Shown: positions 34,784-44,036, counted from the stretch's first letter. The stretch: 64,000 nucleotides of DNA from Microcoleus sp. bin38.metabat.b11b12b14.051 (GCF_013299165.1 NZ_JAAFKD010000005.1:1-64000); one strand, 5' to 3'. Translations and numbers: made by a program. Notes: a model not told the origin generated them from the letters alone.

Positions 34784-36052
34784 ATGCCAGCCACCTCTTT
34801 TTACGCTGAAGCTGAATTCGACGAACAACTGCGAGTCAATCCCTTGCAAGATGTAGATGTGTTGGATGAAGATGCTGAAGAAGCTGGAGACGAACCCATC
34901 GACCAAGACTCAGCAGAGACAGAAGACGCAGACACAGCATCGAAATTGCAAAAAAATGCTAGTCGCCGCACCACCGATCTAGTGCGCCTGTACTTACAAG
35001 AAATTGGTCGAGTGCGTCTATTGGGTAGAGACGAAGAAGTCTCGGAAGCTCAAAAAGTTCAGCGCTATATCAAATTGTTGGAATTGCGGAACACGGTGGC
35101 CTCCCAAGAAGAAGGGCTAATTGCACGCTTCGTACATTTAATTGAGGTGCGCGATCGCCTGTCTGCACAATTGGGACACAAACCATCTTTGGAACGCTGG
35201 GCATTAACTGCTGGCGTCAGTGACGTGCCAGAACTCAAGCGAATTATGTCCGAAGGGAAGCGGGAGTGGGCAGAATTAGCAGAGATGACCGTCGAGGTGA
35301 TCGAAAGAATTCAAACGGAAGGGGTCGAAGCTAAAGACCACATGATTAAGGCGAACCTGCGCCTAGTGGTTTCGGTGGCGAAAAAATATCAAAATCGCGG
35401 TTTAGAATTGCTCGATTTAATACAAGAAGGAACTCTGGGACTGGAGCGAGCTGTCGAAAAATTCGACCCGACTCGCGGTTATCGGTTTAGCACCTACGCC
35501 TACTGGTGGATTCGCCAGGGAATTACCCGGGCGATCGCTACTCAAAGCCGGACGATCCGCCTCCCCGTCCACATCACCGAAAAACTTAACAAAATCAAGA
35601 AAGCCCAGCGCAAAATTTCTCAAGAAAAAGGTCGCACAGCGACTATTGAAGATATCGCTGTCGAGTTAGACATGACAGCCCCCCAAGTCCGAGAAGTTTT
35701 GCTGCGAGTCCCCCGCTCTGTTTCTCTGGAAACTAAAGTAGGGAACGAAAAAGATACAGAGTTGGGCGACTTGCTCGAAACCGACAGCATCTCCCCAGAA
35801 GAAATGCTGATGCGAGAAGCTCTGCACCGCGACTTGCAGCAATTGCTGGCAGATTTGACCAGCCGCGAGCGAGATGTAATTCTGATGCGCTTTGGTTTGG
35901 GCGACGGACACCCCTACTCGCTGGCAGAAATCGGTCGCGCTCTGGACTTGTCCCGCGAGCGAGTCCGCCAAATCGAAGCTAAAGCTTTACAAAAACTCCG
36001 CCAACCCAAGCGACGCAACCGCGTGCGCGACTATCTGGAGTCTTTGGGTTAA
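34784..36052 (+). CDS. sigC: Group 2 RNA polymerase sigma factor SigC
   Basis: 422 residues. Acidic N-terminus (about 20-60) begins MPATSFYAEAEFDEQ, as I recall for Anabaena SigC. Region 1.2 RRTTDLVRLYLQEIGRVRLL, region 2 IKANLRLVVSVAKKYQNRGL, ...GYRFSTYAYWWIRQGITRAI (2.4), region 3 and region 4.2 SLAEIGRALDLSRERVRQIE are complete. The stretch GRDEEVSEAQKVQRY is typical of SigC among the group 2 factors. Directs stress or stationary-phase promoters, with links to nitrogen and carbon status in other cyanobacteria. Confidence 0.87.
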   Translation: MPATSFYAEAEFDEQLRVNPLQDVDVLDEDAEEAGDEPIDQDSAETEDADTASKLQKNASRRTTDLVRLYLQEIGRVRLLGRDEEVSEAQKVQRYIKLLELRNTVASQEEGLIARFVHLIEVRDRLSAQLGHKPSLERWALTAGVSDVPELKRIMSEGKREWAELAEMTVEVIERIQTEGVEAKDHMIKANLRLVVSVAKKYQNRGLELLDLIQEGTLGLERAVEKFDPTRGYRFSTYAYWWIRQGITRAIATQSRTIRLPVHITEKLNKIKKAQRKISQEKGRTATIEDIAVELDMTAPQVREVLLRVPRSVSLETKVGNEKDTELGDLLETDSISPEEMLMREALHRDLQQLLADLTSRERDVILMRFGLGDGHPYSLAEIGRALDLSRERVRQIEAKALQKLRQPKRRNRVRDYLESLG

Positions 36053-36312
36053 AGTGGGCGGGCGTGCATTTACGGGTCAATACTGAAACTAGGTAGAAGG
36101 CATTCGACAGAAAACATTCGACAGAAGTAATTATTTCAACTTCAACAAGATTTTTCTGTCCTCTGTCCAAGGCTTTCTGGCTAGTTTGCAGTCTGAAATT
36201 ATCAAAAACCAAATTTTTTCTGCAACCTTTTTTCAATAAGCTTAGATATTTGCAAAAGCTCTCGATCATTGTGTATTATTGTCAATAGGCAGACTTTCTT
36301 GAGAGGGTCACT

Positions 36313-36840
36313 ATGGCACTTTACACCGCGTCCTCATTTAAAGCCGAACTCAATGACAAAGGCTGGCGGATGACTCCCCAACGGGAAACCATCTTGCAGG
36401 TGTTTCAGAACCTCCCGAAAGGCAACCACCTGAGTGCCGAGGATTTGTACACTTTGTTAAAAAATAGGGGCGAAAACATTAGCTTGTCCACCATTTACCG
36501 AACTTTAAAGTTAATGGCAAGGATGAGCCTGCTCCGCGAACTCGAACTAGCCGAAGGTCACAAACACTATGAAATAAACCAGCCTTACCCGCACCACCAC
36601 CACCACTTGGTCTGCGTTCAGTGCAACAGAACGATCGAATTTAACAACGATTCGATTTTGAAAATTGGCATGAAGCAAGCTGAAAAGTCTGGGTTACACC
36701 TTTTAGACTGCCAGCTAACGATTCATACGGTGTGCCACGAAGCTTTGCGAATGGGATGGCCGTCTTTGGTTTCTAGCAATTGGTCTTGTCCGAGGTCGAT
36801 CGCCACCAACGGCAGCAGCGCCCCGGATGCAATCGAGTGA
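36313..36840 (+). CDS. furA: Ferric uptake regulator FurA
   Basis: 175 residues. Winged helix GWRMTPQRETILQVFQNLPK, NISLSTIYRTLKLMARMSLL, then the metal region YEINQPYPHHHHHLVCVQCN and a second Cys in HTVCHEALRMGWPS. Close to Anabaena FurA, but the second CxxC is replaced by CHEA, a variant also seen in other cyanobacterial Fur proteins. Represses iron-uptake genes when loaded with Fe(II)/heme. The leader contains AT-rich TGTGTATTATTGTCAATA about 25 bp before GAGAGGG, perhaps for autoregulation. Confidence 0.88.
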   Translation: MALYTASSFKAELNDKGWRMTPQRETILQVFQNLPKGNHLSAEDLYTLLKNRGENISLSTIYRTLKLMARMSLLRELELAEGHKHYEINQPYPHHHHHLVCVQCNRTIEFNNDSILKIGMKQAEKSGLHLLDCQLTIHTVCHEALRMGWPSLVSSNWSCPRSIATNGSSAPDAIE

Positions 36841-36893
36841 TCGTACACTATTTTTGCATTTTTAGTAGGGATTGTTAGAATTATTAACAAAAA

Positions 36894-36923
36894 TCGGCGC
36901 AGGTGCGATCGCACCTGCGCCGA
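36894..36923. terminator. Perfect 30-bp palindrome with HIP1 core, bidirectional terminator
   Basis: TCGGCGCAGGTGCGA|TCGCACCTGCGCCGA is a perfect palindrome centred on GCGATCGC. On the minus strand it is followed by TTTTTG. It lies between the convergent furA and peptidoglycan-binding genes, so it probably terminates both. The rest of 36841-37140 shows no gene. Confidence 0.65.
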
Positions 36924-37140
36924 AATAGCCGCCCTGAAGCAAAAGAAATGGTTGAACGAATGAGCCGGAAATCAGAAGCCAGACGGCTGCTGTGACGCAG
37001 CACTCCCTAGTCGCGAACTAAAAAATCTCGCTCAACAAATCCTCTGTGGTGCCTCGGTAACTGCCCTGAACAGGAGCGATCGCGTGTTTGGTTGTAGCAT
37101 CCCAAACTCCGCCGATCGATCCTGCATCAAAGCCGAGGTC

Positions 37141-38598
37141 TTACAGCTTAGTTTGCAACTGCTGAGTGTTCGATCGACGAGAATTAACACTGCCACTAAT
37201 GGGAACTGCTGGAACAGCCAACCGCCCAGCCGACATTTTTTGCAATTCCTTCAAAGTCTCCGGAGTGGCAATACCCGTCGCCGGAGACAAATTGCGTTCC
37301 TGCTGAAACGACAGCAGGGCCCGCTCAGTCTCCGCTCCAAAAACTCCATTGATCTGGCCGGGGTTTTTGCCGAGACTGTTGAGCGCAGATTGAAGCTGTC
37401 GGACAGCAGGGCCAGTATCGCCCCGTCGCAGACCGGGGGACAGCGCTTGAGTAGCTGGCTTGTTACCTTGTTGCAAAGCCGATTGAGTGCTGCGATCGAC
37501 TCTTCCAGTCCCGAACAGCCCTCGATCTTTCTGAAACCGGCTCAAAGCTGCTTCCGTCGGTCGATCGAACCAACCGTGAATCTGGCTCCTGTAATAACCC
37601 AATTGTTGCAACCGCCGCTGCACAACTTCTACTTGTTTGCCCCTGTCACCCAACTTCAAAACATCTGCTGGCGCCTTGCTTTGCACGTCATCATCCTCAG
37701 AAAATGAGGTAATTTGAGCAGCCCTCATTTGGGCATCAATCGCAGTCAAAGTAGCAGTGTCAGCACAGCCATCAGAAATCAGATTGTAATCTTGTTGAAA
37801 ACGAGTCACAGCGTAGAGAGTGCGTTCGCGAAACTTGCCGTCAACGCCACCTTCAAAATAGCCCAAAGCTTTTAACTGCCGCTGGATCAAGTCTACCGTC
37901 GCCCCTCTGTCGCCGAACCGCAGCCCCTTGCAACCGCCATTTCCCGAAATATTTTCCGGAGGCGCCGTCGGGGGAACGGGCCTGGTGGAACCAAACAGCA
38001 AAGCTAAAGTTTGTCTGTCAGCAACTCCATTCACCCGCAGCCGGTTGACTCGCTGAAAGTATCTGACTGCATTGAGAGTAATTTCGCGAAAATTCCCTGT
38101 AGGAGTGGTGTTGAAGTAGCCTAGCTGCCGCAACCTGCGCTGGAGATCCGAAACCTCTGCACCCGAGTCTCCAAAGCGCAGCTCGTTATAGCTATAGTTT
38201 GTATAAGTAGTTTTAAAAGGTCGATCGCCATCAGCCAAACTGTTGAGGACTATCACCGTAGATCGATCGGGCCTACCGGTTAGCGACAGTTGATAGTCTC
38301 GCTGAAAGTTAGTAAGAGCTTGTTTCGTAACCGAGCCGAGCTGCCCAGTAGAAGCTCTGGGAAAATAGCCGAGATCCCGCAACCTGTCTTGAACTGAACG
38401 CAAATTGGGATAAACCGGGTCTATTTGAGCAAAAGCCGAACCTGCCGCGCTCAAAACTGACAGCATCACAGCCAGTGAAAGCAAGCGCAAATAAGTCTGA
38501 CTCGATAGGTTTTTCCACTTGGGTGCATCAAAAATGTTTGACTCTGGTGCGGGTGCTTCGCAAACCAGAGCAAGTTCGAGATAGGCGAGGGATTCCAT
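37141..38598 (-). CDS. Exported protein with five peptidoglycan-binding-1 domains
   Basis: 485 residues. A cytoplasmic-type N-terminus (about 35) precedes a signal peptide YLRLLSLAVMLSVLSAAGSA-FAQ. Five PG_binding_1 repeats follow at about 65-120, 140-200, 225-285, 312-370 and 390-445; examples are LRFGDSGAEVSDLQRRLRQL, LRFGDRGATVDLIQRQLKAL and LRRGDTGPAVRQLQSALNSL, each ending in LxxFQ. No catalytic domain, so it probably binds the cell wall as an adaptor. It starts with ATG 38598; a shorter start nearer the signal peptide is possible. Confidence 0.85.
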   Translation of the reverse strand: MESLAYLELALVCEAPAPESNIFDAPKWKNLSSQTYLRLLSLAVMLSVLSAAGSAFAQIDPVYPNLRSVQDRLRDLGYFPRASTGQLGSVTKQALTNFQRDYQLSLTGRPDRSTVIVLNSLADGDRPFKTTYTNYSYNELRFGDSGAEVSDLQRRLRQLGYFNTTPTGNFREITLNAVRYFQRVNRLRVNGVADRQTLALLFGSTRPVPPTAPPENISGNGGCKGLRFGDRGATVDLIQRQLKALGYFEGGVDGKFRERTLYAVTRFQQDYNLISDGCADTATLTAIDAQMRAAQITSFSEDDDVQSKAPADVLKLGDRGKQVEVVQRRLQQLGYYRSQIHGWFDRPTEAALSRFQKDRGLFGTGRVDRSTQSALQQGNKPATQALSPGLRRGDTGPAVRQLQSALNSLGKNPGQINGVFGAETERALLSFQQERNLSPATGIATPETLKELQKMSAGRLAVPAVPISGSVNSRRSNTQQLQTKL

Positions 38599-38599
38599 A

Positions 38600-38938
38600 A
38601 ATTTTTAGTGTGAAATTGTGGCTGGGGTGTACGAGCAAACTCAAGCTCAGCTTTAGGCTGCTGCTGCTCTATCAAGGCTAAGTTTTACCTGTTTGCGCCA
38701 AGCACCCGTTGGTAAAAATTTTTCTTTCAAAAATAATTACAGGCAACAACCAAGATAGCATCGCTGTTCGTACAGACGCGACTGCGAGCAAAAAGTTTGC
38801 AGCCACATCTTAGCCTTCCTGAGCAAAAAATGACCAGTTTTTGTGTATTATTGCCTAAAAATTCTTGGTTTTTCGAGAAAAATGTTAATTATTGAGCAAT
38901 ACCGTTGACTTACAGCACTTTTTAGGTATGGCAGTCAG
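38600..38938. other. Spacer
   Basis: About 340 bp between the peptidoglycan-binding protein gene and the small membrane protein gene. AT-rich, no recognisable element apart from possible promoter sequence for the peptidoglycan-binding gene. Confidence 0.5.
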
Positions 38939-39115
38939 TTAAATTAAGCCGAACCGATCGCAAATCAAAGCTACTCCCGTTGCAAAAACAGTAATTCCCA
39001 AGGCTACCAGAGGGTTTTGTCCCCTGCTAACTGCAAAAGAAGTTACCACCCCAGCTCCTAAAGCAGCAGTTACAGCAGCAGTCGCCAAATCTCGATCGGG
39101 ACGTTTGTCGTACAT
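38939..39115 (-). CDS. Small membrane protein (58 aa), intact copy
   Basis: MYDKRPDRDLATAAVTAALG start, then two hydrophobic stretches (AVTAALGAGVVTSFAVS; LVALGITVFATGVALIC) and end DRFGLI. Family not recognised. The ATG at 39115 is chosen because the same start is conserved in the second copy at 44036, where upstream sequence also remains similar. Part of the duplicated block with SH3 protein and ycf46. Confidence 0.65.
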   Translation of the reverse strand: MYDKRPDRDLATAAVTAALGAGVVTSFAVSRGQNPLVALGITVFATGVALICDRFGLI

Positions 39116-39342
39116 ATTTTTTATGGTTAGTAATTTTGAAACTGAAAACTTAGATCTATGCACTTCAACCTATCACTCTTGCCTCTGCTGCGGTGACAAA
39201 AGCCTACGCTTTGCAACTAACCTTAAAATTTTGTTAAAAAACTTAACATACTTTGAGCGAGCAGACAAATTGAAATTCTGTATTTTCGAGTGTTGATGTT
39301 AAGTTTTAGGTATGAAAAGCTTTTTTCCGTTGTGTTGTGAAG

Positions 39343-39618
39343 TCAAATACTGGATTTTGCAGGGGCGAGATCGCCTGCTGGCTCTGCATCTTGGACTGCC
39401 CGTCCCATATCGTTAATAAACTTAACTTGATTTTCAGAACAAAAAGTGATAGTAATTTGCGGAAACCGGAGATTAATCTGAGACTGATAGCATAAATTTT
39501 CGAGCGATCGTTCAAGCGTCAATCGACGCAGATCGAGCAGATTAACGCAGGTAATTTCTAGAGATTTACAGCGAGCGAATAAATGCAATGGGAGTCTGGT
39601 GAAACTATCACGAGTCAA
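39343..39618 (-). CDS. Hypothetical protein, doubtful
   Basis: 91 residues (MTRDSFTRLPLHLFARCKSL...INLRFPQITITFCSENQVKF). No family recognised. Coding-like composition in the middle, but no ribosome-binding site and no counterpart in the paralogous block at 44.1-44.6 kb. May be a gene fragment. Confidence 0.25.
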   Translation of the reverse strand: MTRDSFTRLPLHLFARCKSLEITCVNLLDLRRLTLERSLENLCYQSQINLRFPQITITFCSENQVKFINDMGRAVQDAEPAGDLAPAKSSI

Positions 39619-39675
39619 TTCATCACTACTAACAGATAGCTGCGATCGTACAGGAGATCAGATCCGGTATTATGG

Positions 39676-40134
39676 TTACTCGCCTTCTACTTTTTCGGTA
39701 TTGCCGCCCTTGACCCAACCTTCGCGGTTGCCATCTTCCACTCGAATCCGCTGCCACTCTTTGTCCGGTGAATCTTCCAAAACTACGACTTTTTCTTTGT
39801 AACCAACACCGCCAATGCGGTTGGAGTCGCGGTTGGCACTATCCCGGAGAATTAAACCGATCGGCTGAGTGACTAAAGCTCGGTAAGTTCCAGGTTCCAG
39901 CGGTTTCGGAGACGAGGCATCGCTAGAGGTAGAAACAGGGCTGGCTTTGGCTGTTGACTTGGCCCCGGCGGCGATCTGAACTGCTGTTTTATCGTTAGGA
40001 AACACAGGTCTTTCGGGCGCGGTAGTTAGCTTGGCGGCAAAGTAAAGTGCAGCAGCTACGCTAGCGCCTGCCATTAGGACGATCGCTAGCAGAAAACCCA
40101 CTAAAAACTTGAAAACGCTATAGACACTGTTCAT
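39676..40134 (-). CDS. Membrane-anchored SH3 domain protein, copy A
   Basis: 152 residues. One membrane helix (FLVGFLLAIVLMAGASVAAA), a Pro/Ala/Ser linker, and a bacterial SH3-type domain (ALVTQPIGLILRDSANRDSN, EWQRIRVEDGNREGWVKGG) that probably binds cell-wall peptides in the periplasm. Start ATG 40134 lies directly after a GGAAGAAG-type repeat; the frame continues upstream through the repeat, but that is artefact. Identical to copy B at 44596-45054. Confidence 0.8.
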   Translation of the reverse strand: MNSVYSVFKFLVGFLLAIVLMAGASVAAALYFAAKLTTAPERPVFPNDKTAVQIAAGAKSTAKASPVSTSSDASSPKPLEPGTYRALVTQPIGLILRDSANRDSNRIGGVGYKEKVVVLEDSPDKEWQRIRVEDGNREGWVKGGNTEKVEGE

Positions 40135-40345
40135 ATGAAGAAGGAAGAAGGAAGAAGGAAGAAGGAAGAAGGAAGAGGGAAGAAGGAAGAGGGAAGAAGA
40201 AAGACGGAAGACGGAAGAAGAAAGACGGAAGACGGAAGACGGAAGAAGGAAGAAGGAAGAAGAAAGACGGAAGACGGAAGACGGAAGACGGAAGACGGAA
40301 TCGGGAATTGCGAATTGGGAATCGGGAATCGGGAATCGGGAAAAT
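40135..40345. repeat. GAAGAAG/GAAGACG heptamer run (also at 45055-45265)
   Basis: GGAAGAA, AAGACGG and ATCGGGA heptamers fill the spacer upstream of the SH3 gene and are the same in both copies. Confidence 0.9.
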
Positions 40346-40431
40346 CGGGCTGGGTGGAATAGACTACGGGAGAAAAAAAAATTCAGCTTCTGGCGAATGC
40401 CGAATGCTGTCTGCACAATGTCTTCGTGAGA

Positions 40432-41009
40432 CTATCCCTGAATCCGGCGGCTCAAACTGCCGTATCTAGAAGCAAGGCGAGCTTTTCCAGCAGCAGCCCA
40501 ATCTTGCAAAAATTGGATTTGCTCGCTCGCCGTTCGGGCTAAGGGCACCATCTGACTCGCTGATTCTAAAATATCATCAGTAGTAAAGTCTCGATTTTGG
40601 CTAAACCCAATGTGCATGGCTTCAATCAAAGTTTGCTCGATTTCGGCTCCTGAAAAATCAGGAGTTTCGTAAGCCAAGCGCTCTAGATCGTAGTTTTTGA
40701 TGCTGTGCGATCGCAACCGCAACAAATGTACCTCAAAAATCGCCCGCCGTTCCTCCTGACTTGGCAAACCTACAAAAAATATTTCGTCAAACCTGCCTTT
40801 TCTGAGCATTTCCGGCGGCAAAGACTGAATGTTGTTCGCCGTAGCGACGACAAACACCGGCGAAGTTTTTTCAGCCAACCAAGTAATAAAAGTCCCGAAC
40901 ACGCGGCTGGTTGTCCCCGAATCGCCTTTACCATCCAATCCGGCAAAAGCTTTGTCAATCTCGTCAATCCACAGCACGCAGGGCGCTAGAGCTTCAGCTA
41001 GCTGAATCA
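40432..41009 (-). pseudogene. Truncated ycf46 (AAA ATPase), 3' part only
   Basis: Encodes IQLAEALAPCVLWIDEIDKA (Walker B) through the C-terminal end ASRYGSLSRRIQG, matching the last 190 residues of the intact Ycf46 at 45352-46860. The N-terminal domain and Walker A are missing. Upstream codons (MQSMKTSVYKASGFLNYLFH) come from a MITE-like element, so a stable product is unlikely. Confidence 0.85.
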
Positions 41010-41121
41010 GGCGTTGCTTAATCAAGGTATGAAACAAATAATTTAAAAATCCAGAAGCTTTATAGACACTGGTTTTCATGGATTGCATATTTAGCCTTTC
41101 ATGCCATAAATCAGCAACGCC
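41010..41121. mobile_element. MITE-like element with GGCGTTGCT ends
   Basis: 112 bp. Ends GGCGTTGCTTAATCA and TAAATCAGCAACGCC are inverted repeats. It sits exactly at the breakpoint of the truncated ycf46. A lone end of the same type (TTATTCAGCAACGCC, to 43481) bounds the other side of the cysC/DUF559 segment. No target duplication was found. Confidence 0.55.
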
Positions 41122-41518
41122 GAAATTTTTATGGCGATCGCAAGCTAAAACGCATCAAATCATTCGAGAATATTTGTAGTTGGATGGGATAGCGATAGCG
41201 AAGCGCTCCGTAGGAATCGCCCCTTATAAACTTGAGAAGAAGATTGTTGAGGCGATCGCATTGTCCGCTTTGCGGAACTCACAGGCATTCCCACCATCAC
41301 CTTCGCGATGTTGTAGGCACTACCCCATACAGAACTCTGGCATCGGCTCGAAAAAGGTTAGTGTCTTTATTTTTTCACCAGAAGCAAAATTTGACTTTCT
41401 CAAGTCTTACTCAAGAGTATCCCAAAATTTCAAAATACAGGTGTCAAAAAATTTGTGACACTAACCAAGATATCATCTATTAGTAGATTTTAAGGTAAAT
41501 AATTTGAATCATTTTGGG
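41122..41518. other. Spacer
   Basis: No gene recognised. It contains HIP1 sites and fragments such as GGGATAGCGATAGCGAAGCG and TGTCCGCTTTGCGGAAC, typical of dispersed repeats. Confidence 0.4.
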
Positions 41519-42024
41519 ATGCTTTTATGGTTTACGGGCTTGATTGGCGCAGGGAAAACGACGATCGCCCTTGCTGTCATCGAAAAACTCAAAGCCGCAA
41601 ATTACAAGGTAGAACTGTTAGATGGTGATGTCGTCAGAACTCATTTATCCAAGGGATTGAGTTTTAGCAAGGAAGACCGTGACACGAATATTCGCCGCAT
41701 TGCTTTTGTGGGAAACTTGCTCAGTCGCAATGGTGTGATTGCGATCGTGGCTGCCATCAGTCCGTATCGATCGCTCCGCGATGAAATTCGTCAATCCACA
41801 AATATTTTTGTGGAAGTATTATAAATGCTCCATTAGAAGTCTGTGAAGCCCGCGATGTTAAGGGCTTATATGCCAAAGCGCGATCGGGAGAAATTCTTAA
41901 CTTCACTGGCCTTAGCGATCCATACGAATCTCCCATCTCTCCAGAATTGATCTGTCATACCGATGTGGAGACAATTGCCCAATCTGTAGACAAGGTTTTA
42001 GATAAGATTTTAGAAAAAGTGTAG
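41519..42024 (+). pseudogene. cysC: Adenylylsulfate kinase, frameshifted
   Basis: From ATG 41519, [20 protein letters not shown] through [13 protein letters not shown], then a stop. A one-base deletion in GTATTATAAATG (near 41820) removes the frame; the rest, [20 protein letters not shown] to the end at 42024, continues in the next frame. Motifs otherwise intact, so loss is recent or the sequence has an error. About 60-65% similar to the intact cysC at 16990 by eye, so it is a different lineage. Confidence 0.85.
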
Positions 42025-42057
42025 AGAGTTTCTTTGCCAATCCACCTCAATCAAGAT

Positions 42058-43389
42058 TTACCCTTCACTAACGCAAAGCAAAAACTCACTTACGACATCG
42101 GCAGGTTGATTCAGACACTCTTGAGCGGTGAATCTGACTGTTGTTATTCCTTTTCTCAATAGAATGCGATCGCGGGCATAATCGATCTCCTTATGTCCTT
42201 TGTTCTGATCATGAATACCGTCTATTTCAAGGATGAGACACTTACCCTGATGAAAGACAAGGAAATCTAACTCAATCCTTCCGTTGAGCAGATTATTAGC
42301 AACAGTCATAGGGGAACCATCCTGACTAAATCGACCCTGGAGGTTACTGAAGAATAAGACCCCCCGTTTATCAAGTTCCTGGGCGATGTAAATCTCGACT
42401 TGAGATCCAAAATACATCCCACTCCACTCATAGGGAACCTTGACTTGGGCATTGACTTGGTTGGTAGATTTCTCAGGAATAACGGTAATCTGGTTACTTT
42501 TAGTCAATTCCTCAAAATTACTATTGACTTGGGCATTGACTTGGTTGGTAGATTTCTCAGGAATAACGGTAATCTGGTTACTTTTAGTCAATTCCTCAAA
42601 ATTACTATTGACTTGGGCATTGACTTGGTTGGTAGATTTCTCAGGAATAACGGTAATCTGGTTACTTTTAGTCAATTCCTCAAAATTACTATTAACTTTC
42701 TTTGAAACATTAGTTTTGTTGAAAGTGAATAACTTAGAAGAGTTTAACATCAACCATTCTCTTAATTTTATATAAGCTTTAAAAAATGATAACCAAATTT
42801 TAGAAGATTTAAAAAATGATAACCAAACCTTAGAAGATTCTAAAAATAATAACCAAATATTTTGAATAATTTCAGCAATTACTGCTAAACGTTCCCACCC
42901 TATTATGGATATTAATAACAAGTATATGAAGATCCATAAAGGATTATTGAGCAGCCAGGAAATCGACACTAACAGGCATAGTAAGCTCGATAAAGGATGA
43001 TTTAACATCCAGGCAATGAAAGGACGATTTTCCATCCATTGTTGTAAAGAGTTTACAATCACTTTTCGGATACTTTTTATTACAGAGTCACTAATTTGTT
43101 CGGATTGATTTAAGGTTTGATTGAGAGTGGCTTTAGCCTCTTGAGCCTTTTGAGTGGCAGAATCAGTGACATTACTTAATGTTTGACTTGCTTTTTCTGT
43201 CGTTTTTTGCCAGGAAAGGGTAGCTTGATTAAGAACATTAAACCTCTCACTTAATATACTTTGATTAACTGGTTGTTGTTCTATGACTATGCTTGGTTCT
43301 GAAAGGCTATCAGATTCATCAGATTCTTTAATGACATTTCTTTGAGATATATTTTTTTTCATCAAATCTGGATTAATTTGATTAGACAT
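42058..43389 (-). CDS. Membrane-anchored DUF559-type endonuclease-like protein
   Basis: 443 residues. Residues 1-120: polar and coiled-coil (KASQTLSNVTDSATQKAQEA). Hydrophobic segments at about 123-168 (FIAWMLNHPLSSLLCLLVSI; PLWIFIYLLLISIIGW) and further amphipathic helices to about 215. Residues 232-315: three identical 28-residue repeats (VNSNFEELTKSNQITVIPEK...). Residues 320-443: nuclease-like domain with E332, D375 (IELDFLV), E388 and D390 (LILEIDG), then ARDRILLRKGITTVRF, the DUF559/Vsr-like PD-(D/E)XK pattern. All catalytic positions are intact. Role unknown. Confidence 0.75.
   Translation of the reverse strand: MSNQINPDLMKKNISQRNVIKESDESDSLSEPSIVIEQQPVNQSILSERFNVLNQATLSWQKTTEKASQTLSNVTDSATQKAQEAKATLNQTLNQSEQISDSVIKSIRKVIVNSLQQWMENRPFIAWMLNHPLSSLLCLLVSISWLLNNPLWIFIYLLLISIIGWERLAVIAEIIQNIWLLFLESSKVWLSFFKSSKIWLSFFKAYIKLREWLMLNSSKLFTFNKTNVSKKVNSNFEELTKSNQITVIPEKSTNQVNAQVNSNFEELTKSNQITVIPEKSTNQVNAQVNSNFEELTKSNQITVIPEKSTNQVNAQVKVPYEWSGMYFGSQVEIYIAQELDKRGVLFFSNLQGRFSQDGSPMTVANNLLNGRIELDFLVFHQGKCLILEIDGIHDQNKGHKEIDYARDRILLRKGITTVRFTAQECLNQPADVVSEFLLCVSEG
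42445..42696. repeat. Three perfect 84-bp in-frame repeats in the DUF559 gene
   Basis: Three consecutive 84-bp copies with no difference seen. Each encodes 28 residues. The absence of synonymous change points to recent expansion. Confidence 0.9.
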
Positions 43390-43703
43390 GGTAGAAATCC
43401 CTAAAAATTAATATCATCATTATCAATACCCGCGCTCCCGACATGATATTTTAGCATATCTACTGCTTATTCAGCAACGCCCTATAGATTTTGTCAGCAA
43501 TTCCAAATTCAAACGGTAGGAACTGAAAAACCATGAAATTGCTGGTCAAATGTTTGATAAGGGACTTGCGTATAAATAAAATCCCAGCCATGCAATTGTC
43601 TTGTCGAAGGAGCAACCAAAGGATTGGTATAGTATTAAGCTGCAAGCGCCTACTCTGTCTCAGCGTCCGTTTAAAGTCTCCCAATACCCTATGGCGACTA
43701 CAA
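43390..43703. other. Spacer with lone GGCGTTGC-type end and a 94-bp dispersed repeat
   Basis: TTATTCAGCAACGCC ends at 43481. From 43559 to 43652 is a repeat beginning AAGGGACTTGCGTATAAATA that recurs at 46981-47074. Confidence 0.7.
43559..43652. repeat. 94-bp dispersed repeat, copy 1
   Basis: AAGGGACTTGCGTATAAATA...GCTGCAAGCGCCTA. About 92% like copy 2 (46981-47074), same orientation. Ends are weakly inverted (AAGGGACTTGC versus TTAGGGGCTTCC), so it may be a MITE. The pair flanks the intact SH3-ycf46 block. Confidence 0.75.
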
Positions 43704-44036
43704 TCAAATTCTTTTAATTGTTGAGAATGTATCAGTGCATTCAAGGTTGGATTTCGCCATTGCCTTACGTCTGCTTCCCCGTGTCTCCTTCAGGCTTGGT
43801 TTCTTGCCTAGTTTTTGGCAATTATCGACTGCAAAGTTGGGTGGGTTGTTTAGACCACTACTATTATAGTAGCGGAATGTGGGCAATAAAGCAACTCCCG
43901 TGGCAAAAACAGTAATTTCCAAAGCTACCAGCGGATTCTGACCTCTGCTGACAGCAAAAGATGTGACAACTCCTGCTCCCAAAGCCGCAGTCACAGCAGC
44001 AGTAGCCCAATCTCGATCGGGACGTTTATCGTACAT
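43704..44036 (-). pseudogene. Small membrane protein, second copy with altered C-terminus
   Basis: Starts MYDKRPDRDWATAAVTAALG and parallels the intact 58-residue protein to ATGVAL, then a one-base change of frame replaces CDRFGLI and the frame runs on for about 55 residues of unrelated sequence. At the DNA level about 80% like 38939-39115, including roughly 130 bp upstream. Confidence 0.6.

Larger units (their letters stand above)
39676..41009. repeat. Segmental duplication, copy A (SH3 gene, heptamer run, 3' part of ycf46)
   Basis: 39676-40938 appears identical to 44596-45858, including the heptamer run and spacer. From 40939 to 41009 a few differences appear (GGCAAAAG versus CGAAAAAG; GCTAGAGCTTCA versus CCAAGGCTTCC), then homology stops at a MITE-like end. 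The offset is constant at 4920 bp. Confidence 0.9.

Noticed and set aside
40135-40416. N-terminal extension of the SH3 protein (SSFFLLPSSVFRLSS repeats)
   Set aside because: Translation of heptamer repeats upstream of the true start MNSVYSVFKF; same at 45055-45336.
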